Of a stretch of 64,000 bases of DNA, positions 19,073 to 28,054 are shown piece after piece. The notes under the pieces were generated by a model. That model did not search any database. It saw only the letters and a list, made by a program, of their open reading frames with translations, and was not told where the DNA came from. Position 1 is the stretch's first letter. Each line of letters opens with the position of its first letter. Position numbers and translations under genes: made by a program. This DNA is from Zygosaccharomyces rouxii (taxonomy: Eukaryota; Ascomycota; Saccharomycetes; Saccharomycetales; Saccharomycetaceae): NCBI RefSeq assembly GCF_000026365.1, contig NC_012995.1, positions 498,501 through 562,500 of the forward strand, read 5' to 3'.

Positions 19073-19664
19073 GGCTAGAGGTGCTAACGATCGAATTTGA
19101 CGGTATCAATTGATTAATAGAACTATAATTGATGATTTTTCTGTCAACTATTAAAGGCGATGAGGCCAAAAAATTTTAATAGTCGCGTTGTACGTCATAA
19201 GCTACAGCCGTGTACACCAATTAGCGGTAAAACCGTAAGAAATATACAGAGGTAAAGACAGTACTAATGCCTAAGATAAATTTTATATGCTCTTTTAATG
19301 GTTCATAGTGGCTATTGCTTTTTTCCCGGCTCGAAAATGGCCATTTTGTAAAAATATCAACCGCTCTTCCAAATATTGTGGAAAAAATATAAAATTTTAA
19401 CCAAAATAATTCAAAAAACCTAAGAATTAATTTCTAGCTCTTGTGATGTAATAAGTTGCTTTCTATTCATTAATGGAAAATGGTATGACGCTCTAAATTT
19501 ATGACGCTGACATTTTACCTGTCATGCCGTATAAGACGACTTCTAACACTGAAAAAAAAAATCTAATAGGACATGTAAGGAACGATGAGAACAGAGATGA
19601 GGTGTAATATTCGATAGAGGTCTCAACATCTCTATCAAATTTGATCCGGGGGTAGGACTTTATA
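19073..19664. other. divergent intergenic region NAN1/RPB10
   Basis: The 592-base gap serves two genes for rRNA synthesis. A PAC/RRPE pair lies near NAN1 and a weaker PAC-like CGATGAGA lies at 19583-19590, about 75 bases before RPB10. The middle is AT-rich with no coding frame or RNA gene recognised. Confidence 0.5.
19158..19180. promoter_or_regulatory. PAC site followed by RRPE-like site upstream of NAN1
   Basis: GCGATGAG at 19158-19165 is the PAC core, bound by Tod6 and Dot6. A-run plus TTTT at 19168-19178 resembles the RRPE (AAAAATTTT) bound by Stb3. The two are within three bases of each other and about 90 bases from the NAN1 ATG, as in many ribosome-biogenesis promoters. Confidence 0.6.
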
Positions 19665-19877
19665 ATGATTGTTCCTGTAAGATGCTTTTCATGTGGTAAA
19701 GTTGTTGGTGACAAATGGGAAAGTTACTTAAACATGCTTCAAGAAGATGAACTCGACGAAGGTACTGCTTTGACTAAGCTTGGCTTGAAGAGATACTGTT
19801 GCAGGAGAATGATTCTAACACATGTGGATCTAATTGAGAAGTTCTTAAGATACAACCCATTAGAGAGAAGGGATTAG
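19665..19877 (+). CDS. RPB10: RNA polymerase subunit ABC10-beta (Rpb10), shared by Pol I, II and III
   Basis: The protein is exactly 70 residues, the length of S. cerevisiae Rpb10. It starts with [18 protein letters not shown] and has the atypical zinc site formed by Cys7, Cys10, Cys45 and Cys46 (RYCCRRM). The ending [10 protein letters not shown] is also typical. The subunit helps anchor the two large subunits in all three nuclear polymerases. It is divergent from NAN1 and convergent with MGM1; the order NPT1, RPB10, MGM1 equals YOR209-YOR211. Confidence 0.98.
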   Translation: MIVPVRCFSCGKVVGDKWESYLNMLQEDELDEGTALTKLGLKRYCCRRMILTHVDLIEKFLRYNPLERRD

Positions 19878-20040
19878 GTTTTTCGCTTTTATATTACTGT
19901 AGATTATATTATATTTGCATCCCTCGTCATCATGTTGTGTTGACCACTCAAACCATGGTCTATATACATTTATGTAATATCAAAGAAATAAAAAGTAAGA
20001 TAAGAGGTATTTGTGTGTTTCAGTTTGGCTTGAGTGCATT

Positions 20041-22728
20041 TTATAGTGAAATCTTCTTGGAAACGCCCTTGTAACTTTTCTTGAATACAAGGATAGAGTC
20101 AATTTTTTCTATTGCTAGGTCTAATAGCTCTTTCCTCTTCTGTAGTTCTATATGTCTTGCAATCCTTGGGTCTTCCTTGGCGAACATTTCTACTTGTTCT
20201 TCTGTCAAACCGTTTAGCTTCTTATCCAGTTCGATAGGGAAATTGTAAAAGAAATCACTGAGCAACTCAACGTTCAAGAACAGGACCGCTGTGGATGTTA
20301 ATTTATCACTTACTGCGTTGAGAAAGACTTCTGGACATTGATCCTTCTCTAAAACAGAATTGCATTTGTTTTTCAACAGCTGTAATCGGAATCCCAGTAC
20401 CTGTAGTCTTTTATTGAGGAAAAGGGCTTCGGATCCACGTTCTAGTAAAAGCTTAGACATACCAAGAGTCTCTGTCTTGCCGGGATCGTTGTGTAAATAT
20501 GCCATTACTTGCTGTAATTTTTTGCCCCCTATAGAATTTTTAATGGCTTGGAATCTATCGTTACATTGCCTTATTTCTTCTTTCATTAGTAAAACGGAAT
20601 GTTCACGGGCAATATTCCAATCTCTAGAATCCAAATCGATTTCATATTTGAAAGGTTTGATACAGTTTTCTACTTGGTCTGCAGTAGCGTAATATTTGGC
20701 ATTCAAAACGTTTACTGCAGTATTGGTTACTAACTCTTTGATCAAATCGTGATTCTTCAGCTGTGTCTCTTGTAAGACATTCTCTAGTTCTTTGAGAATA
20801 GCATTAGTGACCAACATCGTAGAAAGACGACCAACACCAACCTTGGTTAAGCTTGAAGATGCCAATTCTAATTTTTTATGCCAATATAATATTTCGTCAT
20901 CATTATTCATCTTTGAAGATAACTCTTGCAAATTCTCATCCTTCCAATATCTGGTTGCCAAAAAATCTAAAACTTTTTGGTCTAAATCAGCTTTCAAAAT
21001 CGATTTTAACTCATTCCTATTAAATTTCTCCTGAAATTCCTTTATACCCAATTTGAGAACATCGACATTGTTAAGCAAATACGATTTGGGAGTCAATTGG
21101 CGATCGTTGAATTCCACTTTGAATAAATATGAAGTATCATCCAGTTCTTGTTGAATTAACATTGAAGTTGGTTCTAATGCATTAGACATAGAAATTTCTA
21201 AAATTTTGATTAGCTTTTCACGCAATTTCTTAGTGGAAACTTGACAATCGCTAAATTGCTTCTTGTGTTCCCTTAGATAGCTTTTCTCAAATTCACGAAC
21301 AGCAACCTGCTGGGGTTCTATTGCAGCCGATTGTGGAATTTTTCCCTCAGATCCACCTCTATTACCAAAGAGTCCCAAATGAGATCTACCCAATCCAGGA
21401 GCCCTTGTAATGACACCAACATACCCCATCTTTAATGGGTATCTCTTATTAGTTAATATGCTATGCCCCACTTCAGGTGGTACTAGATCAAGCTTTGTAA
21501 TCACACCAATAGTTCTTAAACCTTGTGGATCGGCGGCCTTAGCGGCTCTTAGCGCAGCACTGTTTGCCAAGTCCACGTCTGCCGCAGAGATGGCCAGGAT
21601 GATATTTGGATCCGCCAAATATTTATTACACAGCTGACGAATCTTTCCTTTCAGTTCCATTGGCTGATCAGCAGCTTCTATCTGGATGTAACCGGGTAGA
21701 TCCACTAGTGACAAATCTGGGACCCTTGATGATTTTATGGTTAGCTGAATTGGTTCTTCAGAAATTGCTTCTGTTGTGGGTACAGCCATGTTCGATTCCA
21801 TTAGTATTTTCTTCACTTCTTTAAAATCCGTTAAATTGTAGAGTCTTAGAAGTGGGAAATCGGCGGTAATTTCTTTTGTATTTGGAGTATTCACTAAAGT
21901 CAATTCTATCGGTCTTCTAGTGACCATATTAGAACCCTTTGGTAGAAATTCTCTGCCTACGATGGATTCTAATACAGAAGATTTACCAGAAGACTGCGAA
22001 CCAATCACTACAATGGAGGGTAGTGATAAATGGGCAGAATTGGAATCGATTTTGTTTAAAATGGACCTGATTTCAATCATTTGTTTCATTAAATTCAACA
22101 TTTCATCCTGTGTATTATCTTCATCTAATCCGTCATCTTCGTCTTCATCTTCATCTTCTCCAGCAACTTTTGTTTTTTCACTATCATTATCAGAAAAGAG
22201 TGAAGCAGCAGCCATGGAATCGCCGCCGCCACCACCACCATCATTATTATTGTTATTCCCACCAGCTCCAGAGCCAGTAGCAGCACTATCAGGCAAAATA
22301 TTCCCAAATTTGTCCCTTACATTTCCGGCGAAATCCCTAAATTGATCCCATTTGTCACTCATAAAACTGTGAGCTTCGTTGGCTTTATAGGCAAAATATG
22401 AGCCAGCAGCAGCCATACCACCACCTACGTAGGTGGGAAATTTAACAACTTTACTGATAATATTCGGGAACATAGATGCAAATCTTTTAGAACTTGAGTT
22501 CAATGTATTGTAAAACTGAAATTGAAACTTGAAAGGAGATGGTCTAGCATATGAGTGGTAAAAAAGCCTATTGTTATTCGAAGTGGGTAGACTAGAATTT
22601 GTTCTTATTGAAAGCCATCTCTGTGAATTTCTACATCTATTAAGAACCAGTATCGATGGCGATACTATTGGTGACGACACTAACCCAATACACCTTTTGG
22701 GCAGTTGATTTTGCAACACCTTCACCAT
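20041..22728 (-). CDS. MGM1: mitochondrial inner-membrane fusion dynamin Mgm1 (OPA1 family)
   Basis: The 895-residue protein has an Arg/Ser-rich presequence (about 1-80) and a first hydrophobic segment at about 97-115 (KFPTYVGGGMAAAGSYFAY). A Gly/Asn- and Asp/Glu-rich stretch (about 150-205) precedes the dynamin GTPase domain. The P-loop is GSQSSGKSS with Lys249; later come DLPG, TKLD and the middle and effector domains. Mgm1 is cut by the rhomboid Pcp1 into a short form, and both forms drive inner-membrane fusion. The segment where the second hydrophobic stretch would sit reads SMAAASLF and is short, so the exact cleavage site is unclear. Low-complexity Gly and Asp/Glu codon runs near 22120-22260 may vary between strains. 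Confidence 0.95.
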   Translation of the reverse strand: MVKVLQNQLPKRCIGLVSSPIVSPSILVLNRCRNSQRWLSIRTNSSLPTSNNNRLFYHSYARPSPFKFQFQFYNTLNSSSKRFASMFPNIISKVVKFPTYVGGGMAAAGSYFAYKANEAHSFMSDKWDQFRDFAGNVRDKFGNILPDSAATGSGAGGNNNNNDGGGGGGDSMAAASLFSDNDSEKTKVAGEDEDEDEDDGLDEDNTQDEMLNLMKQMIEIRSILNKIDSNSAHLSLPSIVVIGSQSSGKSSVLESIVGREFLPKGSNMVTRRPIELTLVNTPNTKEITADFPLLRLYNLTDFKEVKKILMESNMAVPTTEAISEEPIQLTIKSSRVPDLSLVDLPGYIQIEAADQPMELKGKIRQLCNKYLADPNIILAISAADVDLANSAALRAAKAADPQGLRTIGVITKLDLVPPEVGHSILTNKRYPLKMGYVGVITRAPGLGRSHLGLFGNRGGSEGKIPQSAAIEPQQVAVREFEKSYLREHKKQFSDCQVSTKKLREKLIKILEISMSNALEPTSMLIQQELDDTSYLFKVEFNDRQLTPKSYLLNNVDVLKLGIKEFQEKFNRNELKSILKADLDQKVLDFLATRYWKDENLQELSSKMNNDDEILYWHKKLELASSSLTKVGVGRLSTMLVTNAILKELENVLQETQLKNHDLIKELVTNTAVNVLNAKYYATADQVENCIKPFKYEIDLDSRDWNIAREHSVLLMKEEIRQCNDRFQAIKNSIGGKKLQQVMAYLHNDPGKTETLGMSKLLLERGSEALFLNKRLQVLGFRLQLLKNKCNSVLEKDQCPEVFLNAVSDKLTSTAVLFLNVELLSDFFYNFPIELDKKLNGLTEEQVEMFAKEDPRIARHIELQKRKELLDLAIEKIDSILVFKKSYKGVSKKISL

Positions 22729-24113
22729 ACTGATTCTGCAAAAGCCTTCTATGGCCTTGAAAATTGTTATACCAAGGAACTATAAGGGTCTCAAAAGGTA
22801 AACAGAGGGTATACCTGTTACTCATCGTAAGACTAGTTCGCTATATCCGATCTGCATATCAAGATGCGTTTACCTCTATTATCATCCCATACGTAGATGT
22901 TGATCGCTATATGTATATTATATTCATGATTTGAAATATTTGGCATCTATGTATATCTGATTCTAGTTTCGATTCCAATATATCCTAATCATCTAGTACC
23001 TTATTCTGAGATTCTCCTACTTTTATTTGAATCAATTCGAAAATGTCCTAAATTTTCTGATTAAAATTTGATTATAATAATAATTACTGTCCTTTCTTCT
23101 TCCGCCTTCAGGTGCTCATTACCAATTCCAGACTCATATAATCCATACCTTGTAATTCTATCTGTCCATTCCCATTTAGACCTTTGCCTTTGTATGTTCT
23201 CCATCGGGCCTGCCATTGACATAAAACCTAGAAAATCCACTCAGCTTGGGAATTCAGCGTATGTTTCAATTGGTTGGACCACCTTTGAATCTCTAAAATT
23301 GTTGTCTAGATGAGCAATATCAATGATCTGATGCTTCAATCATACAGCTAGCTTGTAAGATGACTGACTGTCTTGACCATTAGCAGTGCTAAAATCTATG
23401 CTGAGAAGAACGGTTTATTCAGCACTACTATACAAAATAAGATAGATAGAATTATGTCGCAGATCAGTCTTATCGTACCCTGATTGTATCGTATTTTCAC
23501 ATTGTCTCGACGTGCCGCCTTTGTGTCATTCTTGTACTGCACCTACAGACATAACTAACCTAAGCTAGATCAGACTAAACTGATATGTATGAAAAGCTAC
23601 AGCTATGTACCGCCCTTGTTGATATTCGAGAACATTTCTACACCTGCAGCTAATCTTCTTTAGGTCTCATTATCGGTCTTTAACATCACATCTCATCACA
23701 TCTCATCACATCTTGCCTACAACGCGATCACAATGAACGCGAAATTTCTAGACGATCCCTACATAATGGAATAATGTTATGACTACTGTTACTACTCAGT
23801 CTTTCCCTGAGGGATGGTTCAATATCTCTTTTTCTTTAATTGTTGTACCGTATATCTCTTTTCTATACTTGTTAGAGATTAGCGACTATAACGGCTGGCT
23901 CCCTAGTTCTCTGGATTCCATGAGGCTTTTGCGGTGACTGGGGTTGACTTCAGTGAATTTACGTGCGTTGTAGATACGGCTGTGAAATCAACTAGGAAGC
24001 ATCTTGGCTTGTTTATTCGTATCCATTTTGTTTTGTTATGTATATATAAGTGCGTATTATCTTGTCCTTCTTCAACACCCTAAATCTTACATACCATAGG
24101 GGCATCAAGTAAT
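22729..24113. other. 1.4-kb gene-free divergent region MGM1/HHO1
   Basis: This is the longest gap in the window. The frame at 23068-23313 does not start at an ATG embedded in a coding-like context and shows no family feature. I found no tRNA boxes. Structured bits include the odd palindrome TAGCAGTGCTA at 23381-23391, the pair AGTGCT (23385-23390) and AGCACT (23421-23426), and a TCTCATCACA repeat at 23684-23713. A TATATATA box lies at about 24041-24048, near the HHO1 start. A small RNA or a decayed gene cannot be excluded. Confidence 0.5.
23684..23713 (+). repeat. 10-bp tandem repeat of the CATCT/CATCA type
   Basis: The unit TCTCATCACA occurs twice in full (23691-23700 and 23701-23710) with partial copies on either side. 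Its complement, TGTGATGAGA, is related to the GATGA repeats at 7671-7690 and 62096-62140. Confidence 0.75.
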
Positions 24114-24908
24114 ATGGCAATAAAGAGAAGTACGAAATCAAATCCAAACAAGGAGTCTGCTCAGAACTCTGAGGTTGAAGATCTTAGAAAGAAGACCACT
24201 ACGGCAAAAAAGAATGAACCTGCCAAAAGCTATAAAGAATTAGTAGTAGAGGCCTTAATTTCCCTTGATGACCGTAGGGGTTCAAGTCGTCCAGCAGTTA
24301 AAAAGTACATCAAGGAGAAATATCCAAGTGTTGGATCGGTAGCTGCATTTGATTCTTACTTTAATAATGCAATAAAGAAAGGTGTTGAATTAAAGGAGTT
24401 TGAGTTACCAAAGGGACCATCAGGGACTTTGAAATTGGTCAAGAAAATCGATAGTTCAGATGAGAATGGAAAGGTTGAAATTCGTAGAAGCTCTCGTCAA
24501 GCAAAATCTGAAGAGGCTAAAAAGCTCTCTACGAATTCCAATTCTACTGCAAATGAAAAAAGTCGTGGCAGACCTAAACCTAATAATAACAACAATAAGG
24601 TTAAAGTGGAAAAACCACAACCAAAGACTAAGTCCAAGGTTGTACCTTCTCCTACATATAAGGAAATGATCATTAGTGGGATTTTACAGTTGAACGACGG
24701 TAAAGGTTCAAGCCGTTCAGCATTGAAAAAATTCGTCAAGGATCAGTATAAGAATGAAATTAAAGCAAGTTCAAATTTTGATCACTTGTTTAACAGTGCT
24801 TTAAGAAAAGGTATCGAATCTGGTGATTTACATCAGCCAAAGGGCCCCTCTGGTATTGTTAAGGTGCTTAAAAAGAAAAAGGCAAGCACTGCTATAAAGA
24901 CAGCTTGA
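24114..24908 (+). CDS. HHO1: linker histone H1 (Hho1) with two globular domains
   Basis: The 264-residue protein has two winged-helix linker-histone domains: residues about 39-111 (SYKELVVEALISLDDRRGSS ... PKGPSGTLKLVKK) and about 181-254 (TYKEMIISGILQLNDGKGSS ... PKGPSGIVKVLKK). A Lys/Pro/Ser-rich linker joins them. This double-globular layout is particular to Hho1 of Saccharomycetaceae (258 residues in S. cerevisiae). It binds nucleosome linker DNA and restrains homologous recombination. The gene is followed by TBF1 on the same strand, as YPL127C and YPL128C are. A TATA-like run precedes the start by about 70 bases. Confidence 0.97.
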   Translation: MAIKRSTKSNPNKESAQNSEVEDLRKKTTTAKKNEPAKSYKELVVEALISLDDRRGSSRPAVKKYIKEKYPSVGSVAAFDSYFNNAIKKGVELKEFELPKGPSGTLKLVKKIDSSDENGKVEIRRSSRQAKSEEAKKLSTNSNSTANEKSRGRPKPNNNNNKVKVEKPQPKTKSKVVPSPTYKEMIISGILQLNDGKGSSRSALKKFVKDQYKNEIKASSNFDHLFNSALRKGIESGDLHQPKGPSGIVKVLKKKKASTAIKTA

Positions 24909-25427
24909 AGGGTGTAGAAGGGAAATGTCAGCTTAGAAATAGGAATATCGTTGTAATATTAATTGTTGTTGCTATGACCCACAAAATATGGAAGAGTTTT
25001 CATGGTTTTATTCTAAATTGTAGGTATTTGATGTAAGTGTTGCATTCATTGGTATCTTTTGTGTAGGATTCAAGAAAATAAGGCAAAAAGGAATAATTTT
25101 TCTTAATACTTTCGACTACGAATGATCGAATGGTGTATATTCTGAGCCTCGTAAAATTCATTTAGTGGTAAATATTTAGCCGCCAAATGTTCTTATTCTA
25201 GTCTACGTGTGAAATGACCATGTGCGTTGAAGATCTTCTAATTTCAAAAGGAGCCCTAATGACAATATCCTTGAATTCTCAGGGTATACTAATGAACCCT
25301 CATCGTAAGATAGGTCTATCATCGAGCGGGTCCAACAGGTGTACTAAAGATACAGCGGTAGAGACCCCATTAGAGGCCTTTATGTGTATTTAAAATCCAT
25401 TTTTCAAGCCTCTAACAACAACCTTCC
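24909..25427. other. intergenic region, HHO1 3' end and TBF1 promoter
   Basis: The 519-base region contains an exact Tbf1 consensus and further ACCCT cores in its last 180 bases. No coding frame was found. Confidence 0.5.
25252..25300 (+). promoter_or_regulatory. Tbf1-type sites upstream of TBF1 (possible autoregulation)
   Basis: AGCCCTAA at 25252-25259 fits the Tbf1 consensus ARCCCTAA exactly. AACCCT follows at 25295-25300 and AGGGT (complement ACCCT) at 25281-25285. All lie 130-180 bases before the TBF1 ATG. That Tbf1 controls its own gene here is inference from the motifs. Confidence 0.5.
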
Positions 25428-27170
25428 ATGTCTGAACTGTATTCTGAGAATTTAAATCGGTTTAACGGTATCATAGAGAGTTTACCGCTGAAGCTACGGC
25501 TTAATATCTCATCACTGTGTCTTTTAGATAATGTTGCTACTCAGATGCTGAGGCTACTTCTGCTAAACTCAACTTCACCTCAAGTAATTGAAGTGATAAG
25601 TGATCCGACCGCATATTTGAGTTCTGGTGAGACTGAGATGTTTCAAACGCTTCTGAAGCTTTTCACACACATCAGAATGATTTATGATTCGAAAACGCCA
25701 CTGCTAACGGTCCATGATGTAGTTCCTGGATTATGGTTCCCTAATTGTCCCGCACCATTAATCTTAAGAGGGCATGAAGCATACATTGTGACGGCAATTC
25801 GAAAATCAAATTTACTCACTTTCTTACTGACTATACTGAATTGTTTCAACTACGGATTTGAACTTTTACAAGAATCGTTCTTAGATGTTTTTTGTCCCAA
25901 TACTATATTCACTGGTAATACTACGATTGATCAAAATGGTAAATTTTTAAAATCACAGGCAATTCTCTATTTGGAGTTAAAGACACAGGCGTTTATTTCA
26001 GCACTCAAAAGTTTTGAGAATGGATCTGATCGAATTCCAACTGCAAAGCAGCAGGAATTTTTGGATATATTTTTTTCCAATAATCTATCAGACCAATTGG
26101 TGTTAAGACGAAGGGGTAATAGGCATAACATTACTGAAGAGATTATGACACCATCGCAAAGAGAATTTGTGGAAAGATGTGAACGTCGTCGTGAAAATCT
26201 TTTAAATTATACAAGTTTCAAAAATCTAATTCAGGATTACGATTGGAATCATTTTGTCAAAGAACTTTTAGATTATTGTAATAAAAATCTGGGACTAATA
26301 ATTTGGGGACATAAAGGTAAAGGTAAATCACCACTTTACTGTTTTGATATTACGGAATTTGATACACAGGTCTTATATGCTTCTGGTGCGGCAGCATCTG
26401 ATGAAAATGTCGCCCTTGTAAACACCAATGCGAATACTTCTGGCGGTGTTCATCAAAATCTGTTGGGTGGTGATCCGGGGTCAGGATCCTTTGATTCTCC
26501 TGATTTGGCTTCTACCGTTACACAACAGGTGATGCTCTCAGCTGGTGGTGGCGTAGACGGTGGAAGTAGTAGTCATGACAAGGATGCTATAAAAGATGTG
26601 CATGGCAATAGATTAACAAAATCGTTGGCTGATGCAGCTGTAGCTGTAACATCGAGCTCTCAATTGGGTCATCCTATCACTGGTGCTGGCACCACTGCTG
26701 GTGGTGGTGGTGGCAGAGGTGGTATGCTGAAAAAACTAAATTCTAAGAGAACATGGTCGAGGGAAGAACAAGATGCATTAGCAGAAGGTCTTAGGGATGT
26801 TGGTCCATCTTGGGCAAAAATTCTCGATCTATATGGGCCAGGTGGTAAAATCAACGAATCTTTGAAAAATAGATCACAAGTCCAATTAAAGGATAAAGCT
26901 CGTAATTGGAAATTACAGTATCTGAAAACGGGCAGACCATTGCCGGAATATTTACTCAAAGTAACAGGTACACTCGAAAGAACTTTTAGATCGAAAAAGA
27001 AAATAGGATCTTCAGCGACATCCCCTGCGGCGGCGGCCGCCGCCGCAGCTGCTGCTTCCTCCGTAGGAGGTGGTAATCATGAAAGAGAATCAAGTGCAGC
27101 TTCGGAACTATTTGGGCCAAGTGCTACCGACACTTCGGGGTTTGATCCCAACCTAGAAGCTAATATATAA
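25428..27170 (+). CDS. TBF1: telobox-binding factor Tbf1
   Basis: The 580-residue protein has a TRF-homology-type dimerisation region over roughly residues 1-290. A variable Gly/Ser/Ala linker leads to a Myb telobox DNA-binding domain at about 441-497 (RTWSREEQDALAEGLRDVGPSWAKI ... VQLKDKARNWK). The tail carries a run of alanines encoded by a GC-rich palindrome (27026-27047). S. cerevisiae Tbf1 is 562 residues. It binds TTAGGG-like repeats at subtelomeres and activates snoRNA and some ribosomal-protein genes. The upstream region contains its own consensus site. It is next to HHO1 as in YPL127C-YPL128C. Confidence 0.95.
   Translation: MSELYSENLNRFNGIIESLPLKLRLNISSLCLLDNVATQMLRLLLLNSTSPQVIEVISDPTAYLSSGETEMFQTLLKLFTHIRMIYDSKTPLLTVHDVVPGLWFPNCPAPLILRGHEAYIVTAIRKSNLLTFLLTILNCFNYGFELLQESFLDVFCPNTIFTGNTTIDQNGKFLKSQAILYLELKTQAFISALKSFENGSDRIPTAKQQEFLDIFFSNNLSDQLVLRRRGNRHNITEEIMTPSQREFVERCERRRENLLNYTSFKNLIQDYDWNHFVKELLDYCNKNLGLIIWGHKGKGKSPLYCFDITEFDTQVLYASGAAASDENVALVNTNANTSGGVHQNLLGGDPGSGSFDSPDLASTVTQQVMLSAGGGVDGGSSSHDKDAIKDVHGNRLTKSLADAAVAVTSSSQLGHPITGAGTTAGGGGGRGGMLKKLNSKRTWSREEQDALAEGLRDVGPSWAKILDLYGPGGKINESLKNRSQVQLKDKARNWKLQYLKTGRPLPEYLLKVTGTLERTFRSKKKIGSSATSPAAAAAAAAAASSVGGGNHERESSAASELFGPSATDTSGFDPNLEANI
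27026..27047. repeat. 22-bp perfect GC-rich palindrome in the poly-alanine codons of TBF1
   Basis: The block runs from T at 27026 through CGG/GCC triplets to A at 27047 and equals its own reverse complement over 22 bases, centred between 27036 and 27037. It encodes alanines only (GCG and GCC codons). GCT and GCA codons extend the alanine run on the right. Confidence 0.9.
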
Positions 27171-28054
27171 TGAACGATAATAAACGGTGCGGTACTTATT
27201 TCCCCTCGATGTCTTTTAAACATTGAGTTGCAACGAAAGAGCTCATTCTTTCCTTTATGCGCATTCATTCTTGACGATATACTATTATGCATGATGTGTT
27301 ATGTCGTTCCTTTTCGGAGTATACACCACGGCATTTCTCAAAGTGTCAGTGTCAGTGAACAGCTAAAATTAAGATAATAATAATAAATAAAAAATACATA
27401 CATGTACTATAAAATCAATCACAATAGAGTCACTAGAGCAACCCGAGTTTTGAGTCAAAGTATTGGGTCCATTTTATCCATTAAAGGCAGTATAACTAAC
27501 TGAATGTCACAGCCACTTAAATTTGGATCGAGTTTTTTCGCAGCTCAACAGTTTTTGAGGTTTAAAGCACATCAAATCTTAGAACAAGTTGAAACGCAGA
27601 ATTAATGAGATCATTCTTGGTACCTCAAGTGGGTGATATAGTAAGTGACTATTGCTTCAGCATGGTACCGAATCTCTAATCGGCAAGTATGCAGGTATGC
27701 AGGGAAAATGAGAAATAAAAAAACTACGGTATATAGTTATGCCTTCGATTGATAAATGATATATGACGCACAGGTTAAAGGGGGCATACGTAGATTACAG
27801 TCAGTAGAGAAGTAATTTAAATTTGCTTGTAGTTCACTCTAAAATTAATTAGGATTTGGATTTGAGAACAAGAATAAATTTACTGTCATTGTTGTAACAC
27901 TACAACTGCATCTCACTTTATGATTTTTTTACAAAACTAATTTAGAAGGCAACAGCACTATTCACCGTATTCTTCCTATTCTTTTTTTTTTCTCGTCTTT
28001 CCAAGCCTTTTACTATTGTTGTTGTTGTTGTTATTAGTTGTACTTTAGTCTCTT
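27171..28054. other. intergenic region, TBF1 3' end and STE4 promoter
   Basis: This 884-base gap holds a weak a1/alpha2-type operator (27558-27574) and a near-match to a pheromone response element, TGAAACG (27590-27596). It also holds AAT repeats at about 27374-27390, a GTATGCAG direct repeat near 27688-27702 and a (TTG)n run at about 28014-28032. No gene was recognised. Confidence 0.45.
27558..27574 (+). promoter_or_regulatory. candidate a1/alpha2 operator upstream of STE4 (weak)
   Basis: AGGTTTAAAGCACATCA matches the haploid-specific operator pattern RTGTNNWANNTACATCA except at two fixed bases. It is about 480 bases before the STE4 ATG. STE4 is haploid-specific in S. cerevisiae, so such a site is expected; this match could still be chance. 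Confidence 0.22.

Noticed and set aside
23068..23313. 81-codon frame in the MGM1-HHO1 gap
   Set aside because: It begins with TTG (ATT-rich simple sequence codes the first residues), is low in complexity and has no recognisable motif.
24497..24739. 80-codon minus-strand frame inside HHO1
   Set aside because: It is the complement of the Lys-rich linker codons (Leu/Phe-rich shadow), as are other antisense frames inside genes.
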